The position numbers and the translations under genes are program-made. Positions 7,032 through 13,173 of a stretch of DNA of 14,083 bases are shown here, in pieces (positions within the stretch are counted from its first letter, which is position 1; every line of letters starts with the position of its first letter). Under the pieces are notes generated by a model. It did not search any database. It was not told the DNA's origin and saw only the letters and a program-made list of their open reading frames with translations. The stretch spans positions 1 to 14,083 of the forward strand of contig JBKJTP010000285.1 of assembly GCA_046590195.1 (NCBI GenBank), in the 5' to 3' direction. Origin of the DNA: JBKJTP01 sp046590195. Lineage in GTDB: Bacteria > Bacteroidota > Ignavibacteria > Palsa-1295.

Positions 7032-7057
7032 GGGGGCTAGGGTCTGGGGGCTGGGGG
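7032..7057 (+). other. G-quadruplex motif in intergenic DNA
   Basis: Runs of G at 7032-7036, 7040-7042, 7046-7050 and 7053-7057 are separated by CTA, TCT and CT. This meets the classical four-tract, short-loop rule for a stable G-quadruplex on the plus strand. The pattern repeats a GGGGGCTAGG-like unit twice in 32 bp. Confidence 0.55.
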
Positions 7058-7325
7058 CTAGGATCGTAATGCGGTCATTTCGGGCGTTAGCGAGAAATCT
7101 GCCTGGGGTCTTGCACGAATTCACACACCACCAAGCTAATCCTCCCCAATCTACCCATCTGTGAAATCCGAATTCAGACAGAAGGCGCGTGCACCGACCC
7201 GGGTTAAGTCCTTATTTTTCAACGAGCGGGCGAATATTTTAAGATTGGAATGTGGCGACCGCTGATCCTTCTCGGTGCCTGACTGCCATCTTCCTCCATC
7301 CTCTAAATCCGTGTAATCCAGGTCA

Positions 7326-7356
7326 CAAATATACGAAATAAAAAGCCGAAAGTCAA
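7326..7356 (-). promoter_or_regulatory. Strong Bacteroidota-type promoter, leftward, with no close gene
   Basis: On the minus strand TTG (complement of 7354-7356, in the context TTGAC) is followed after exactly 20 bp by TATATTTG (complement of 7326-7333). This is the TTG-N17-23-TAnnTTTG architecture with the same octamer as both OmpA promoters. Transcription would start near 7318 and run left into 650 bp without a convincing ORF before the TPR gene. Confidence 0.5.
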
Positions 7357-7375
7357 TACTTTTCAGGCTAAAGTT

Positions 7376-7404
7376 TTGCACATTTTGGCATTAGCCCAGA
7401 TTTG
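7376..7404 (+). promoter_or_regulatory. Near-consensus promoter for the esterase operon
   Basis: TTG (7376-7378) is followed after 18 bp by CAGATTTG (7397-7404), which differs from TAnnTTTG only at its first base. A start near 7411 would leave a leader of about 46 nt before the ATG at 7457. The -7 element overlaps a perfect inverted repeat, CAGATT/AATCTG (7397-7402 with 7407-7412), a possible operator. Confidence 0.35.
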
Positions 7405-7456
7405 ATAATCTGCCATACTCTTCTGTTCTGGATCGTAGGGCAAAGTTAGTCTCCCT

Positions 7457-7753
7457 ATGGCACCATTTCCTGGAGCCAAAGCTTCGTCTACCAGCATCTA
7501 TGCTCAATATTCCAAACTTATGAGACTGCGACATACCTCGATCGGCCTTTTTGTTATTGGAGCCGTTATGCTCGTCTACGGGGTGATCCTCGGCAACGGT
7601 CATAATTATGATCGGACAGGCTTTTATCTCGATCCCGCAACCGGCGTCACGCATTCCGAGCAAACCACCGAGCTGTTTCAGATCATCGGAGTTCTGTTAC
7701 TCGCAGCCGGCATCCTCATGTTCATCCGCGTCCGCGCGAAGGCTGCACATTGA
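7457..7753 (+). CDS. Small membrane protein with two TM segments, unknown function
   Basis: A 98-residue protein from the ATG at 7457. I do not recognise its family. Two hydrophobic segments (about 28-46, TSIGLFVIGAVMLVYGVIL, and about 75-91, IIGVLLLAAGILMFIRV) flank a polar loop of about 28 residues, and the C-terminus is basic, so a two-TM hairpin with both ends cytoplasmic is likely. An internal ATG at 7520 (starting MRLRHTSIG) gives a 77-residue version with a typical membrane-protein N-terminus and is about equally plausible. The nearer promoter match slightly favours 7457. The stop TGA shares its last base with the ATG of the esterase gene (TGATG), so translation is probably coupled. 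Confidence 0.7.
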   Translation: MAPFPGAKASSTSIYAQYSKLMRLRHTSIGLFVIGAVMLVYGVILGNGHNYDRTGFYLDPATGVTHSEQTTELFQIIGVLLLAAGILMFIRVRAKAAH

Positions 7754-9390
7754 TGTTAGCACTCCTGTTGTTCTTGCTTTCGAGCTCGATTGTTTACGAT
7801 TTCTCGCAAGAGGGTAACATCGAGCCATGGCAATTCTATGGCGAACATGAGCGTCTGTCGCTCGAGCAGAGCTTCGAGGGTAGATCCGGAGTGTTGGTCG
7901 TGCATCCTGCCAAGAAGTCAGGTGCAGAGCGTCCCGAATACATGCTGTTCAATTCGCAGTCGGTGCAGCTGAATACTCACGCTACTACGACGTTTTCCAT
8001 CTTCACGAGTGCATTCACCGAAGGCAAGGTGCTCTTCTCGATTACCTGCTATGCGAGCGACGGCACCCAACTCGGTATAACTAAGGATTCAACAAGCATC
8101 TCTCAAGCTGGCTGGCATGACGTCAAGCTTTCAGTCGACATCGACACCTCGGCTGCTTTCATCCAGTATCTTCTTACAACAGATGCCGCAACGACCATCG
8201 GTATTGACAAGATCACGATCCAGATCGATGGCGCAACCTCCGATTATGATCTCCCTTCCTTCTCGCTGACAGAAGCAGCGAAGGCAAAGGCGCTTCAGCA
8301 AAGAGTCTTGCTCAGCGATCGTGATACGCTTCTTCAAAAGCTGTCCGGACATAGTGTAATTGGGCTTGGTGAATCCACGCATGGTACTAAGGAGTTCATC
8401 GCGATGAAGCAGGAGGTTATCCGCTTGCTCGCTGAAGCGGGCAAACTGGACAAGGTCTACATCGAAGCAGCAGTTGGAGGCATCTTCGCGATCGATGAGA
8501 TTACCAGCAAAGGCGATACGGAGATCGATTCGCTGGTTGACGATCTCGAGTTATGGTTATGGAAGACCGAGGAGTTCAAGGACTTTCTGAAATGGGTCGG
8601 CAACTACAACCGTGCAGCGCCGCAAGATCGGAAAATCAGACTCTATGGCGTTGATGTACAATTTCCTCGCGGCAATGCGAAAGTGCTGGATCGAGTCCGC
8701 CGTGATCATAAGATCAAGATCAAGGATTCATGTCAGACAATGCTCGATGCATGGATGGCCAATGACTGGAATGTCCTGCGCAAGTACGAAGACGGCAAGC
8801 AAGAAGGTTTAAAGCTCGCGAAGGATCTTGAAGCGGCCTTCGCCTTACGTCATAAGGACATCACCAAACGTCTTGGCGCTGCGGAGGCTTCAGAGATCGC
8901 CCGGATCGCCAAGACGTTTGAAGAGTATTATGTGCTGTCAACGGATTACGGTACTCCGTTGCGAGACAGCTTGATGGCGCATAACATTTCGGGGCCTAAG
9001 AGCCTGGGCCGCTCGGTTGTCTTTTGGGGCCACAACATTCATGTCTCAGAGAGCACACCATTCACTGGCGAACACCTCAAGCGAAAGTTTACCGACTATC
9101 TGAGCGTTGCGCTGATGAATGGGGGCGGCACATATCTCGCAACAAAGAAGGACTCGCTGGCCATCGCTAACGTTAATGCGATACCGAACAGTATTGAACA
9201 CGCGCTGAGCACTGTCGACAATAAACCATTCTATATAAGCGTTGCTGATCTTGAGGGACTGGACAACGCCCTTGCTATGTCGATCGGGCTAAGCGTCCCT
9301 AACTTCACCTACCTTTCACTCCCGATCCCGATGCTCTACGATGCTATCCTCTATTCGCCAACCAGCACGGCGGTAACACTCGGCAGATAA
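7753..9390 (+). CDS. Exported erythromycin-esterase-family protein
   Basis: A 545-residue protein from the ATG at 7753 (a TTG one codon earlier is possible). A short hydrophobic N-terminus (1-14) suggests secretion. Residues 16-165 form a beta-rich module that looks like a carbohydrate-binding-type sandwich. Residues about 172-540 are the erythromycin esterase (EreA/EreB/EreC) domain: GLGESTHGTKE (204-214, H210), YIEAAVGG (E238), LELWLWKTEEFKDFLKW (265-281), RLYGVDVQ (296-303), LRDSLMAHNI (403-412) and WGHNIH (H427, H430). The histidine and glutamate residues correspond to those used by Ere enzymes to open macrolide lactones. Many family members do not act on macrolides, so the substrate is unproven. 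It is the second gene of a four-gene operon. Confidence 0.9.
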   Translation: MLALLLFLLSSSIVYDFSQEGNIEPWQFYGEHERLSLEQSFEGRSGVLVVHPAKKSGAERPEYMLFNSQSVQLNTHATTTFSIFTSAFTEGKVLFSITCYASDGTQLGITKDSTSISQAGWHDVKLSVDIDTSAAFIQYLLTTDAATTIGIDKITIQIDGATSDYDLPSFSLTEAAKAKALQQRVLLSDRDTLLQKLSGHSVIGLGESTHGTKEFIAMKQEVIRLLAEAGKLDKVYIEAAVGGIFAIDEITSKGDTEIDSLVDDLELWLWKTEEFKDFLKWVGNYNRAAPQDRKIRLYGVDVQFPRGNAKVLDRVRRDHKIKIKDSCQTMLDAWMANDWNVLRKYEDGKQEGLKLAKDLEAAFALRHKDITKRLGAAEASEIARIAKTFEEYYVLSTDYGTPLRDSLMAHNISGPKSLGRSVVFWGHNIHVSESTPFTGEHLKRKFTDYLSVALMNGGGTYLATKKDSLAIANVNAIPNSIEHALSTVDNKPFYISVADLEGLDNALAMSIGLSVPNFTYLSLPIPMLYDAILYSPTSTAVTLGR

Positions 9391-9401
9391 TCACACGACT
9401 T

Positions 9402-10115
9402 ATGCTAGCACATAGCTTCCGCATCACTGGTTACGACACTGGAATAGAGCAACGTTCGCACGCCCCGCAGATCTTGCGCGCGGGGTTGTTCGGCGCGATC
9501 GGCGCAGCGATCGGCCTGCTCAGCTTCTTCCGATCGTTCGAGCATCTCGATGCAATTGGTACGCACGGATTATTCTTTCTGCTGATCTACGATGGACTGC
9601 TCACTGAGGCACTTGTCGGCTTAACATTCACCATTGGAGGATTTCACTTCCTGCTCAGCCGAGCACTCTTTCGTGAGTCAACACCGGATCAGGTTAGACT
9701 TTCTCTGCGACTTACAGCTGCCTCCCTTCTCTTTGCTGGCATCTACCTGTACTTTACGTACCCGAACACGTCGGCGTACCTGTGGAGTGAGAACATTTTC
9801 GATCAGGAGCTCTGGGATGGCGGCATGCGAGTGCTTTACACAGAGTTTATATTTGTCATGACAGGCGTGCTCGTTGTTACAAATGCGCTCGCCGGGCTCG
9901 TTGCGCTCAGTTTGCGTGGGGATTTCTTCGATATGGATCATCGCCGTGCATTCGCGCTCAACTTGATCCCTGCAGTTGTAGCATTTATCTCTTCACTCCC
10001 GCGCAACGCTGTCAGAATTGAGTCGCTGCACCTCTATATCATTGCGGCAGCAGCGCTTTATATGTTAGCCATTGCACTATGCCTACATTACGAGTATGGC
10101 AAGCTTGATGATTGA
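9402..10115 (+). CDS. Polytopic membrane protein, unknown family
   Basis: A 237-residue integral membrane protein that I cannot assign. Hydrophobic stretches lie at about 25-43, 56-86 (probably one long or two short helices), 103-120, 144-171, 184-199 and 210-229, suggesting six or seven helices. The loop at 120-141 (PNTSAYLWSENIFDQELWDGG) is aromatic and acidic and should be on one face of the membrane. The ATG is 11 bp after the esterase stop, and its end overlaps the HAD gene start by 8 bp, so it belongs to the same transcript. It might partner the esterase or the small membrane protein, but nothing in the sequence proves this. Confidence 0.82.
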   Translation: MLAHSFRITGYDTGIEQRSHAPQILRAGLFGAIGAAIGLLSFFRSFEHLDAIGTHGLFFLLIYDGLLTEALVGLTFTIGGFHFLLSRALFRESTPDQVRLSLRLTAASLLFAGIYLYFTYPNTSAYLWSENIFDQELWDGGMRVLYTEFIFVMTGVLVVTNALAGLVALSLRGDFFDMDHRRAFALNLIPAVVAFISSLPRNAVRIESLHLYIIAAAALYMLAIALCLHYEYGKLDD

Positions 10116-10785
10116 CACTCAGATAAAGGCGATCATCTTTGACTTCGATGGGCTGATCGTTGATACCGAGACCCCTGCCTTGAAGGCCTGGCAAATTATT
10201 TACGAGCGCTACGGCCACAATTTGGATCATCAATTGTGGGTAGACTATTTTCTTGGCGCGTCCTTCGATCCCGTCATTCATTTATCACAACTTTGCGGCG
10301 GCACACTCGATAAGGCTCGTGCGCAATCAGACCGCGATCAGCTGAAGTCCGAGTTATGCATGGCGCAGCCATTGTTGCCAGGAGTTCTGGACTGGATCGA
10401 AGAAGCCCAAAGCCTATCTCTCAAGCTCGCCGTTGCGTCGAGTTCACGACGTCCATGGGTTACACAGCACCTTGAACGATGCGGCATTCTGGACAGATTT
10501 GATGCGATCTGCACACGTGAGGAAGTTGAGCGATCCAAACCACATCCCGACCTATTTCTGCTTGCTGCCTCGAAGCTAAATGTGGATCCAGCGGATGCGA
10601 TTGTTCTCGAGGACTCGCCGAATGGACTCAGGGCTGCGTTGGCGGCTGGCATGCAATGCGTAGTCGTACCGAACGCGTTGACCGAGTACATTCCTTTCGT
10701 GGAACATCAGTGGCGCCTATGCTCACTTGAAGAGATCACTCTATCCGAGTATCTTTCGAAGTCTACCGCTTCCGCCCATAGATAA
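10108..10785 (+). CDS. HAD-superfamily phosphatase (beta-phosphoglucomutase-like)
   Basis: A 225-residue subfamily I HAD hydrolase. Motif I is FDFDGLIVDTE (11-21), with D12 the expected nucleophile and D14 the acid/base. Motif II is ASSSRR (from about 110). Motif III is SKPHPD (K144). Motif IV is LEDSPNGLRAA (E168, D169). Residues about 18-85 are the helical cap typical of the beta-phosphoglucomutase/sugar-phosphatase group. The substrate cannot be read from sequence. I chose the ATG at 10108 because it places the DxD motif at residue 12 and overlaps the upstream stop by 8 bp, as expected in an operon; an in-frame ATG lies at 10096. Its 3' end overlaps the convergent short ORF by 23 bp. Confidence 0.92.
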   Translation: MIDTQIKAIIFDFDGLIVDTETPALKAWQIIYERYGHNLDHQLWVDYFLGASFDPVIHLSQLCGGTLDKARAQSDRDQLKSELCMAQPLLPGVLDWIEEAQSLSLKLAVASSSRRPWVTQHLERCGILDRFDAICTREEVERSKPHPDLFLLAASKLNVDPADAIVLEDSPNGLRAALAAGMQCVVVPNALTEYIPFVEHQWRLCSLEEITLSEYLSKSTASAHR

Positions 10786-11029
10786 AGAACGAGCCGATCA
10801 GCGTATCGAGCTTGTAATCCTGGTCGAGCCATTCTCCGATCTCGGTGAAATCCTGGCGGATGAATTCGTGCGGCATGAGGCCGTTGAGGAATGGCCGCGC
10901 ATCCTGGCTGCTATCGGCGATGTATGCGAAGAGCGCATTATCACCGGAGTATGGGTAGAGGAACGTCAGCGAGAGGATCGCAAGCGACGCAATCAGAGCA
11001 GAGACTTTCGAGAACAGGATAGATGACAT
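10763..11029 (-). CDS. Short membrane ORF, possible internally deleted GT-C glycosyltransferase remnant
   Basis: An 88-residue ORF whose halves look like the two ends of a polytopic glycosyltransferase (GT39/ArnT-like). Residues 8-24 form a first membrane helix, followed by YPYSGDNALFAYIAD (25-39), which resembles the acidic first periplasmic loop of such enzymes. Residues 57-88 (FIRQDFTEIGEWLDQDYKLD to the end) resemble their closing segment. Full-length family members are around 450-550 residues, so the central part would be missing. This assignment is from memory of the family pattern. The 3' end runs 23 bp into the HAD gene. The ATG is only a few bases from the upstream terminator, so expression is doubtful. 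It could also be a genuine small single-helix protein. Confidence 0.45.
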   Translation of the reverse strand: MSSILFSKVSALIASLAILSLTFLYPYSGDNALFAYIADSSQDARPFLNGLMPHEFIRQDFTEIGEWLDQDYKLDTLIGSFFIYGRKR

Positions 11030-11034
11030 CTATA

Positions 11035-11083
11035 CAAAAATAGATCGGGGCAGCTTGCGCCGCCCCGATCTTGCATATTTTTG
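11035..11083 (-). terminator. Strong bidirectional terminator after the 129-residue lipoprotein gene
   Basis: AGATCGGGGC (11042-11051) pairs perfectly with GCCCCGATCT (11062-11071), and the loop can add a further GC pair. On the minus strand it is followed by ATTTTTG (complement of 11035-11041). On the plus strand a similar ATTTTTG lies at 11077-11083. It starts 27 bp past the stop of the lipoprotein gene. Confidence 0.85.
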
Positions 11084-11097
11084 TAGTGACTACTCTT

Positions 11098-11487
11098 CTA
11101 ATCCTTCAGGTACTGGACCCTGATCGTATCGCGGTAGGTGCCTTTTGTGGCGCTGCTTGCTAATACTGCGATCGAAGCGGCGTAGCTACCTGCGGCAGCT
11201 TGCGTGTCAGCGGTTACATCAACTGCTACACGGTGTGTTCCTGTCGACGCATCTCGCGAAGTGTAGCGAATGACGCTGGTATCACCCGTGAAGCCTTCAA
11301 CTCTGAAGCTGAAGTAGCAGCCACATTCGAGAAACACGAACGAGCTATCCATCAGCATATCCTGGCTCAGCGCCATTGTCACTTTCGATACATTCAACTT
11401 ACTTGTGTTGACAGGTTGCACAGGATCGGTTGTTTCCTGGCAAGCTGCGAGCAAGAACGGGAGGAGTAAGAGTGCGTATTTTTTCAT
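11098..11487 (-). CDS. CGC-motif lipoprotein (paralogue A)
   Basis: A 129-residue predicted lipoprotein. The lipobox LLAAC places the lipidated cysteine at residue 16, after a K-K-start hydrophobic signal. The mature part is beta-rich. A core from about residue 47 to the end aligns with the neighbouring 155-residue protein: DSSFVFLECGCYFSFRVEGF (47-66), GDT (68-70), and KGTYRDTIRVQY near the end. The paired cysteines C55 and C57 are conserved. The closing pattern suggests an immunoglobulin-like beta-sandwich, and the CGC recalls the SCGCT motif of DUF1573 proteins, but that is a resemblance only. I do not recognise a named family. It has its own terminator and a 121-bp gap from the paralogue, whose terminator intervenes. 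Confidence 0.85.
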   Translation of the reverse strand: MKKYALLLLPFLLAACQETTDPVQPVNTSKLNVSKVTMALSQDMLMDSSFVFLECGCYFSFRVEGFTGDTSVIRYTSRDASTGTHRVAVDVTADTQAAAGSYAASIAVLASSATKGTYRDTIRVQYLKD

Positions 11488-11552
11488 CTGCGTATGTGCT
11501 TTACGATCGTATAAACGCCGCGTAAGTAGGACAGTTACAAGTATCTGTGTCC

Positions 11553-11584
11553 GAAAACAAAAGACCGGAGCGAGCTCCGGTCTT
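11553..11584 (-). terminator. Intrinsic terminator after the 155-residue lipoprotein gene
   Basis: AAGACCGGAGC (11561-11571) pairs perfectly with GCTCCGGTCTT (11574-11584); sterically a CTCG tetraloop is likely. On the minus strand the stem is followed by TTGTTTTC (complement of 11553-11560). It starts 25 bp past the stop of the gene at 11609-12076. Confidence 0.85.
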
Positions 11585-11608
11585 CATATTTTCAAAGAGC
11601 TATTAAGC

Positions 11609-12076
11609 TTATAAGTTATACTTCACCGTGATCGTGTCGCGGTAATCGCCTTTGCTGCCGGTGTTCAGGAATGCAAGCTTGACCTCATGCGCGCCCTTCG
11701 CTGCCTTCGGGTTACCCATGAAGCGCAGACCTACTTTGTGCGATTGCGCTGTCTTTGCATCGAACTGCTTGTACTTGATCGCATTTGTATCGCCCATAAA
11801 GCCTTCAACGATGAAATCGAAGTGACAACCGCATGAGAGCTCTACGATCGAGCTATCAACTGGGTTGGATGACTTGAGTGTGTACGATGCGTTGCTGACG
11901 ATCAGGCTGCTCTTCTGATTGCTGACGTCGGTCTTGCCAGTCATGGAGGCTGGTGGTGCAGGAGGTGCGGTCATGGCCGTATCGATCGTTGTGGTCGTGG
12001 TGGTATCGGTCGTTTCGGCTTTCTTGCCGCATCCGACGACAACGAGTAAGAGCGCGATCGTTAAAAGCTTCTTCAT
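11609..12076 (-). CDS. CGC-motif lipoprotein (paralogue B)
   Basis: A 155-residue predicted lipoprotein with lipobox VVGC (cysteine 16). A Thr-rich (TTDTTTTTT, 22-30) and Pro/Ala-rich (37-44) low-complexity linker follows, which likely spaces the domain from the membrane. The domain (about 55-155) aligns with paralogue A: DSSIVELSCGCHFDFIVEGF (74-93, C82 and C84), GDT (95-97), and KGDYRDTITVKYNL at the end. Between these lie alternating-hydrophobic segments (HKVGLRF, HEVKLAFL) typical of a beta-sandwich. No enzyme motif is present; binding of a metal, a thiol partner or a polymer is open. An AGAAG stretch 5-9 bases before the ATG is one of the few Shine-Dalgarno-like sites here. Confidence 0.85.
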   Translation of the reverse strand: MKKLLTIALLLVVVGCGKKAETTDTTTTTTIDTAMTAPPAPPASMTGKTDVSNQKSSLIVSNASYTLKSSNPVDSSIVELSCGCHFDFIVEGFMGDTNAIKYKQFDAKTAQSHKVGLRFMGNPKAAKGAHEVKLAFLNTGSKGDYRDTITVKYNL

Positions 12077-12314
12077 ATCTTCTTTTGTTGGTGCTAATTG
12101 ATGAGAGTAAATTGCCGGATGCTAACAGCAGATCGGGCTCTCAAGTGCAATTTCGACTTGAAACCTTCAGCGTCACGGTTCGTGAGATGAATTATGAATT
12201 CGCGGCACAATTAATGATTCTGGGTAAGAAGAGGCTCAGCCTGTAGCCTGCGTCTATCCCGGGCTGGGATATGAAAACCCCTGAATTTCGTCAGAACACC
12301 AACTTTCAAGCACT

Positions 12315-13148
12315 TTGCGGACGATCGTCCATATCTCCGACCCCCACTTCGGGAAGGTCAATTACGCTCTCGTCGAGCCTTTTATTCTGGCAGTCCAGCA
12401 GCAGAAGCCGGACCTCGTCATCTGCTCTGGCGATCTGACGCAGCATGCGTCCATCAAGGAATTCAATGAGGCCCGCGCTTTTCTGAAGCGCCTTCCCGAG
12501 CCGCAGCTTGTGATCCCTGGCAATCACGATGTGCCGGTGATCAATCTTGGCGCACGACTTTTTACCCCGCTTCGCAAGTACAAGCGGTATATCTGTAGCG
12601 ATACCGATCCTTTTTTCCAGGACGATGAGATCGCTGTTGCTGGCATCAACACTGCGCGCGGCATGACGATCGATAGCGGCCGCATCTCGATGCGTACCGT
12701 AGAGCGCATCAGCGAACGTATGCAGGGTCTGCCAGAGAATCTGACACGCATCGTTGTGCTGCACCATCCGATCGATCTTCCGCTTGATATCAACGAGCGC
12801 CGATTGGTCAAGCGCGCGCGTGAAGCGATGCACAAGTTCAGCGATTGCGGTGCGGATATTTTCCTGACGGGACACCGGCATGAAGTCTACACTGGAAATA
12901 CTTCTGGACGCTACACGATCGATGGGTATGCAGCCCTGGTCGTGCAAGCCGGCACCTGTATCTCAACACGCATCAAGGGTGAACCGAACTCATTCAATGT
13001 GATGAAGATCGAGGAAGATCACATCATCGTCGAGCGTCATTGGTGGAAGGCTGCCTCGCTCGAGTTCTCTCTGGCAGTGAGCGAAGAGTTCATTCGCACT
13101 GAAGAAGGCTGGCGCAAGAAAGAAGTGCCATTCGCAGTAACTGCATAA
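12315..13148 (+). CDS. Calcineurin-like metallophosphoesterase (paralogue 1, TTG start)
   Basis: A 277-residue cytoplasmic metallophosphoesterase with a full set of dimetal ligands: DPH (D9, H11), GD (D40), GNHD (N70, H71), HH (H150/H151) and GHRH (H187, H189). The layout resembles the CpdA/Icc-like cyclic-nucleotide phosphodiesterase group, but substrate is unproven. The start is TTG: no ATG or GTG lies between the upstream in-frame stop (12282-12284) and the motif, and this TTG aligns residue for residue with the ATG of the next gene. A weak start codon with no visible Shine-Dalgarno sequence suggests low translation. The C-terminal half shares GYAALVVQAGT and EPNSFN with the paralogue. No promoter was recognised in the 238 bp upstream. 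Confidence 0.9.
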   Translation: MRTIVHISDPHFGKVNYALVEPFILAVQQQKPDLVICSGDLTQHASIKEFNEARAFLKRLPEPQLVIPGNHDVPVINLGARLFTPLRKYKRYICSDTDPFFQDDEIAVAGINTARGMTIDSGRISMRTVERISERMQGLPENLTRIVVLHHPIDLPLDINERRLVKRAREAMHKFSDCGADIFLTGHRHEVYTGNTSGRYTIDGYAALVVQAGTCISTRIKGEPNSFNVMKIEEDHIIVERHWWKAASLEFSLAVSEEFIRTEEGWRKKEVPFAVTA

Positions 13149-13173
13149 ACTCACTAACCTGTAAGATCGCGTT

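Larger units (their letters stand above)
6671..7456. other. Gene-free intergenic region with regulatory signals
   Basis: No open frame here has convincing protein character. It contains a leader hairpin for the TPR gene (6684-6689 with 6694-6699), a second inverted repeat CCTTC/GAAGG near 6761-6774, sigma70-like and TAnnTTTG-type promoters pointing left, a near-consensus rightward promoter, a G-quadruplex motif (7032-7057), and two perfect DnaA-box consensus matches: TGTGGATAA at 7020-7028 and TTTTGCACA at 7374-7382. GATC is at about random frequency (3 sites), unlike in the neighbouring coding DNA, which supports non-coding status. Confidence 0.6.

Noticed and set aside
7151..7381. 76-codon minus-strand ORF in the gene-free region
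   Set aside because: It would start upstream of the strong TTG/TATATTTG promoter, and its composition (runs such as the reading of GATTACACGGATTTAG) looks like intergenic DNA, with no domain.
7753..9390. Dedicated macrolide-resistance gene or mobile resistance cassette
   Set aside because: The gene sits in a chromosomal operon with no transposase, integrase or att site nearby, and the family includes many members with other roles.
11035..11042. TATTTTTG (minus strand) as promoter of the 88-codon ORF
   Set aside because: It matches TAnnTTTG but coincides with the T-tract of a strong terminator and lies only 5 bp from the ATG.
12171..12270. Hairpins TCACG/CGTGA (12171-12183) and ATCCC/GGGAT (12256-12270) before the first metallophosphoesterase
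   Set aside because: Five-base stems without T-runs or covariation support; too common to call a riboswitch or terminator.
12306..12947. 213-codon minus-strand ORF opposite the first metallophosphoesterase
   Set aside because: The plus-strand frame has every catalytic motif, and the antisense frame has none.
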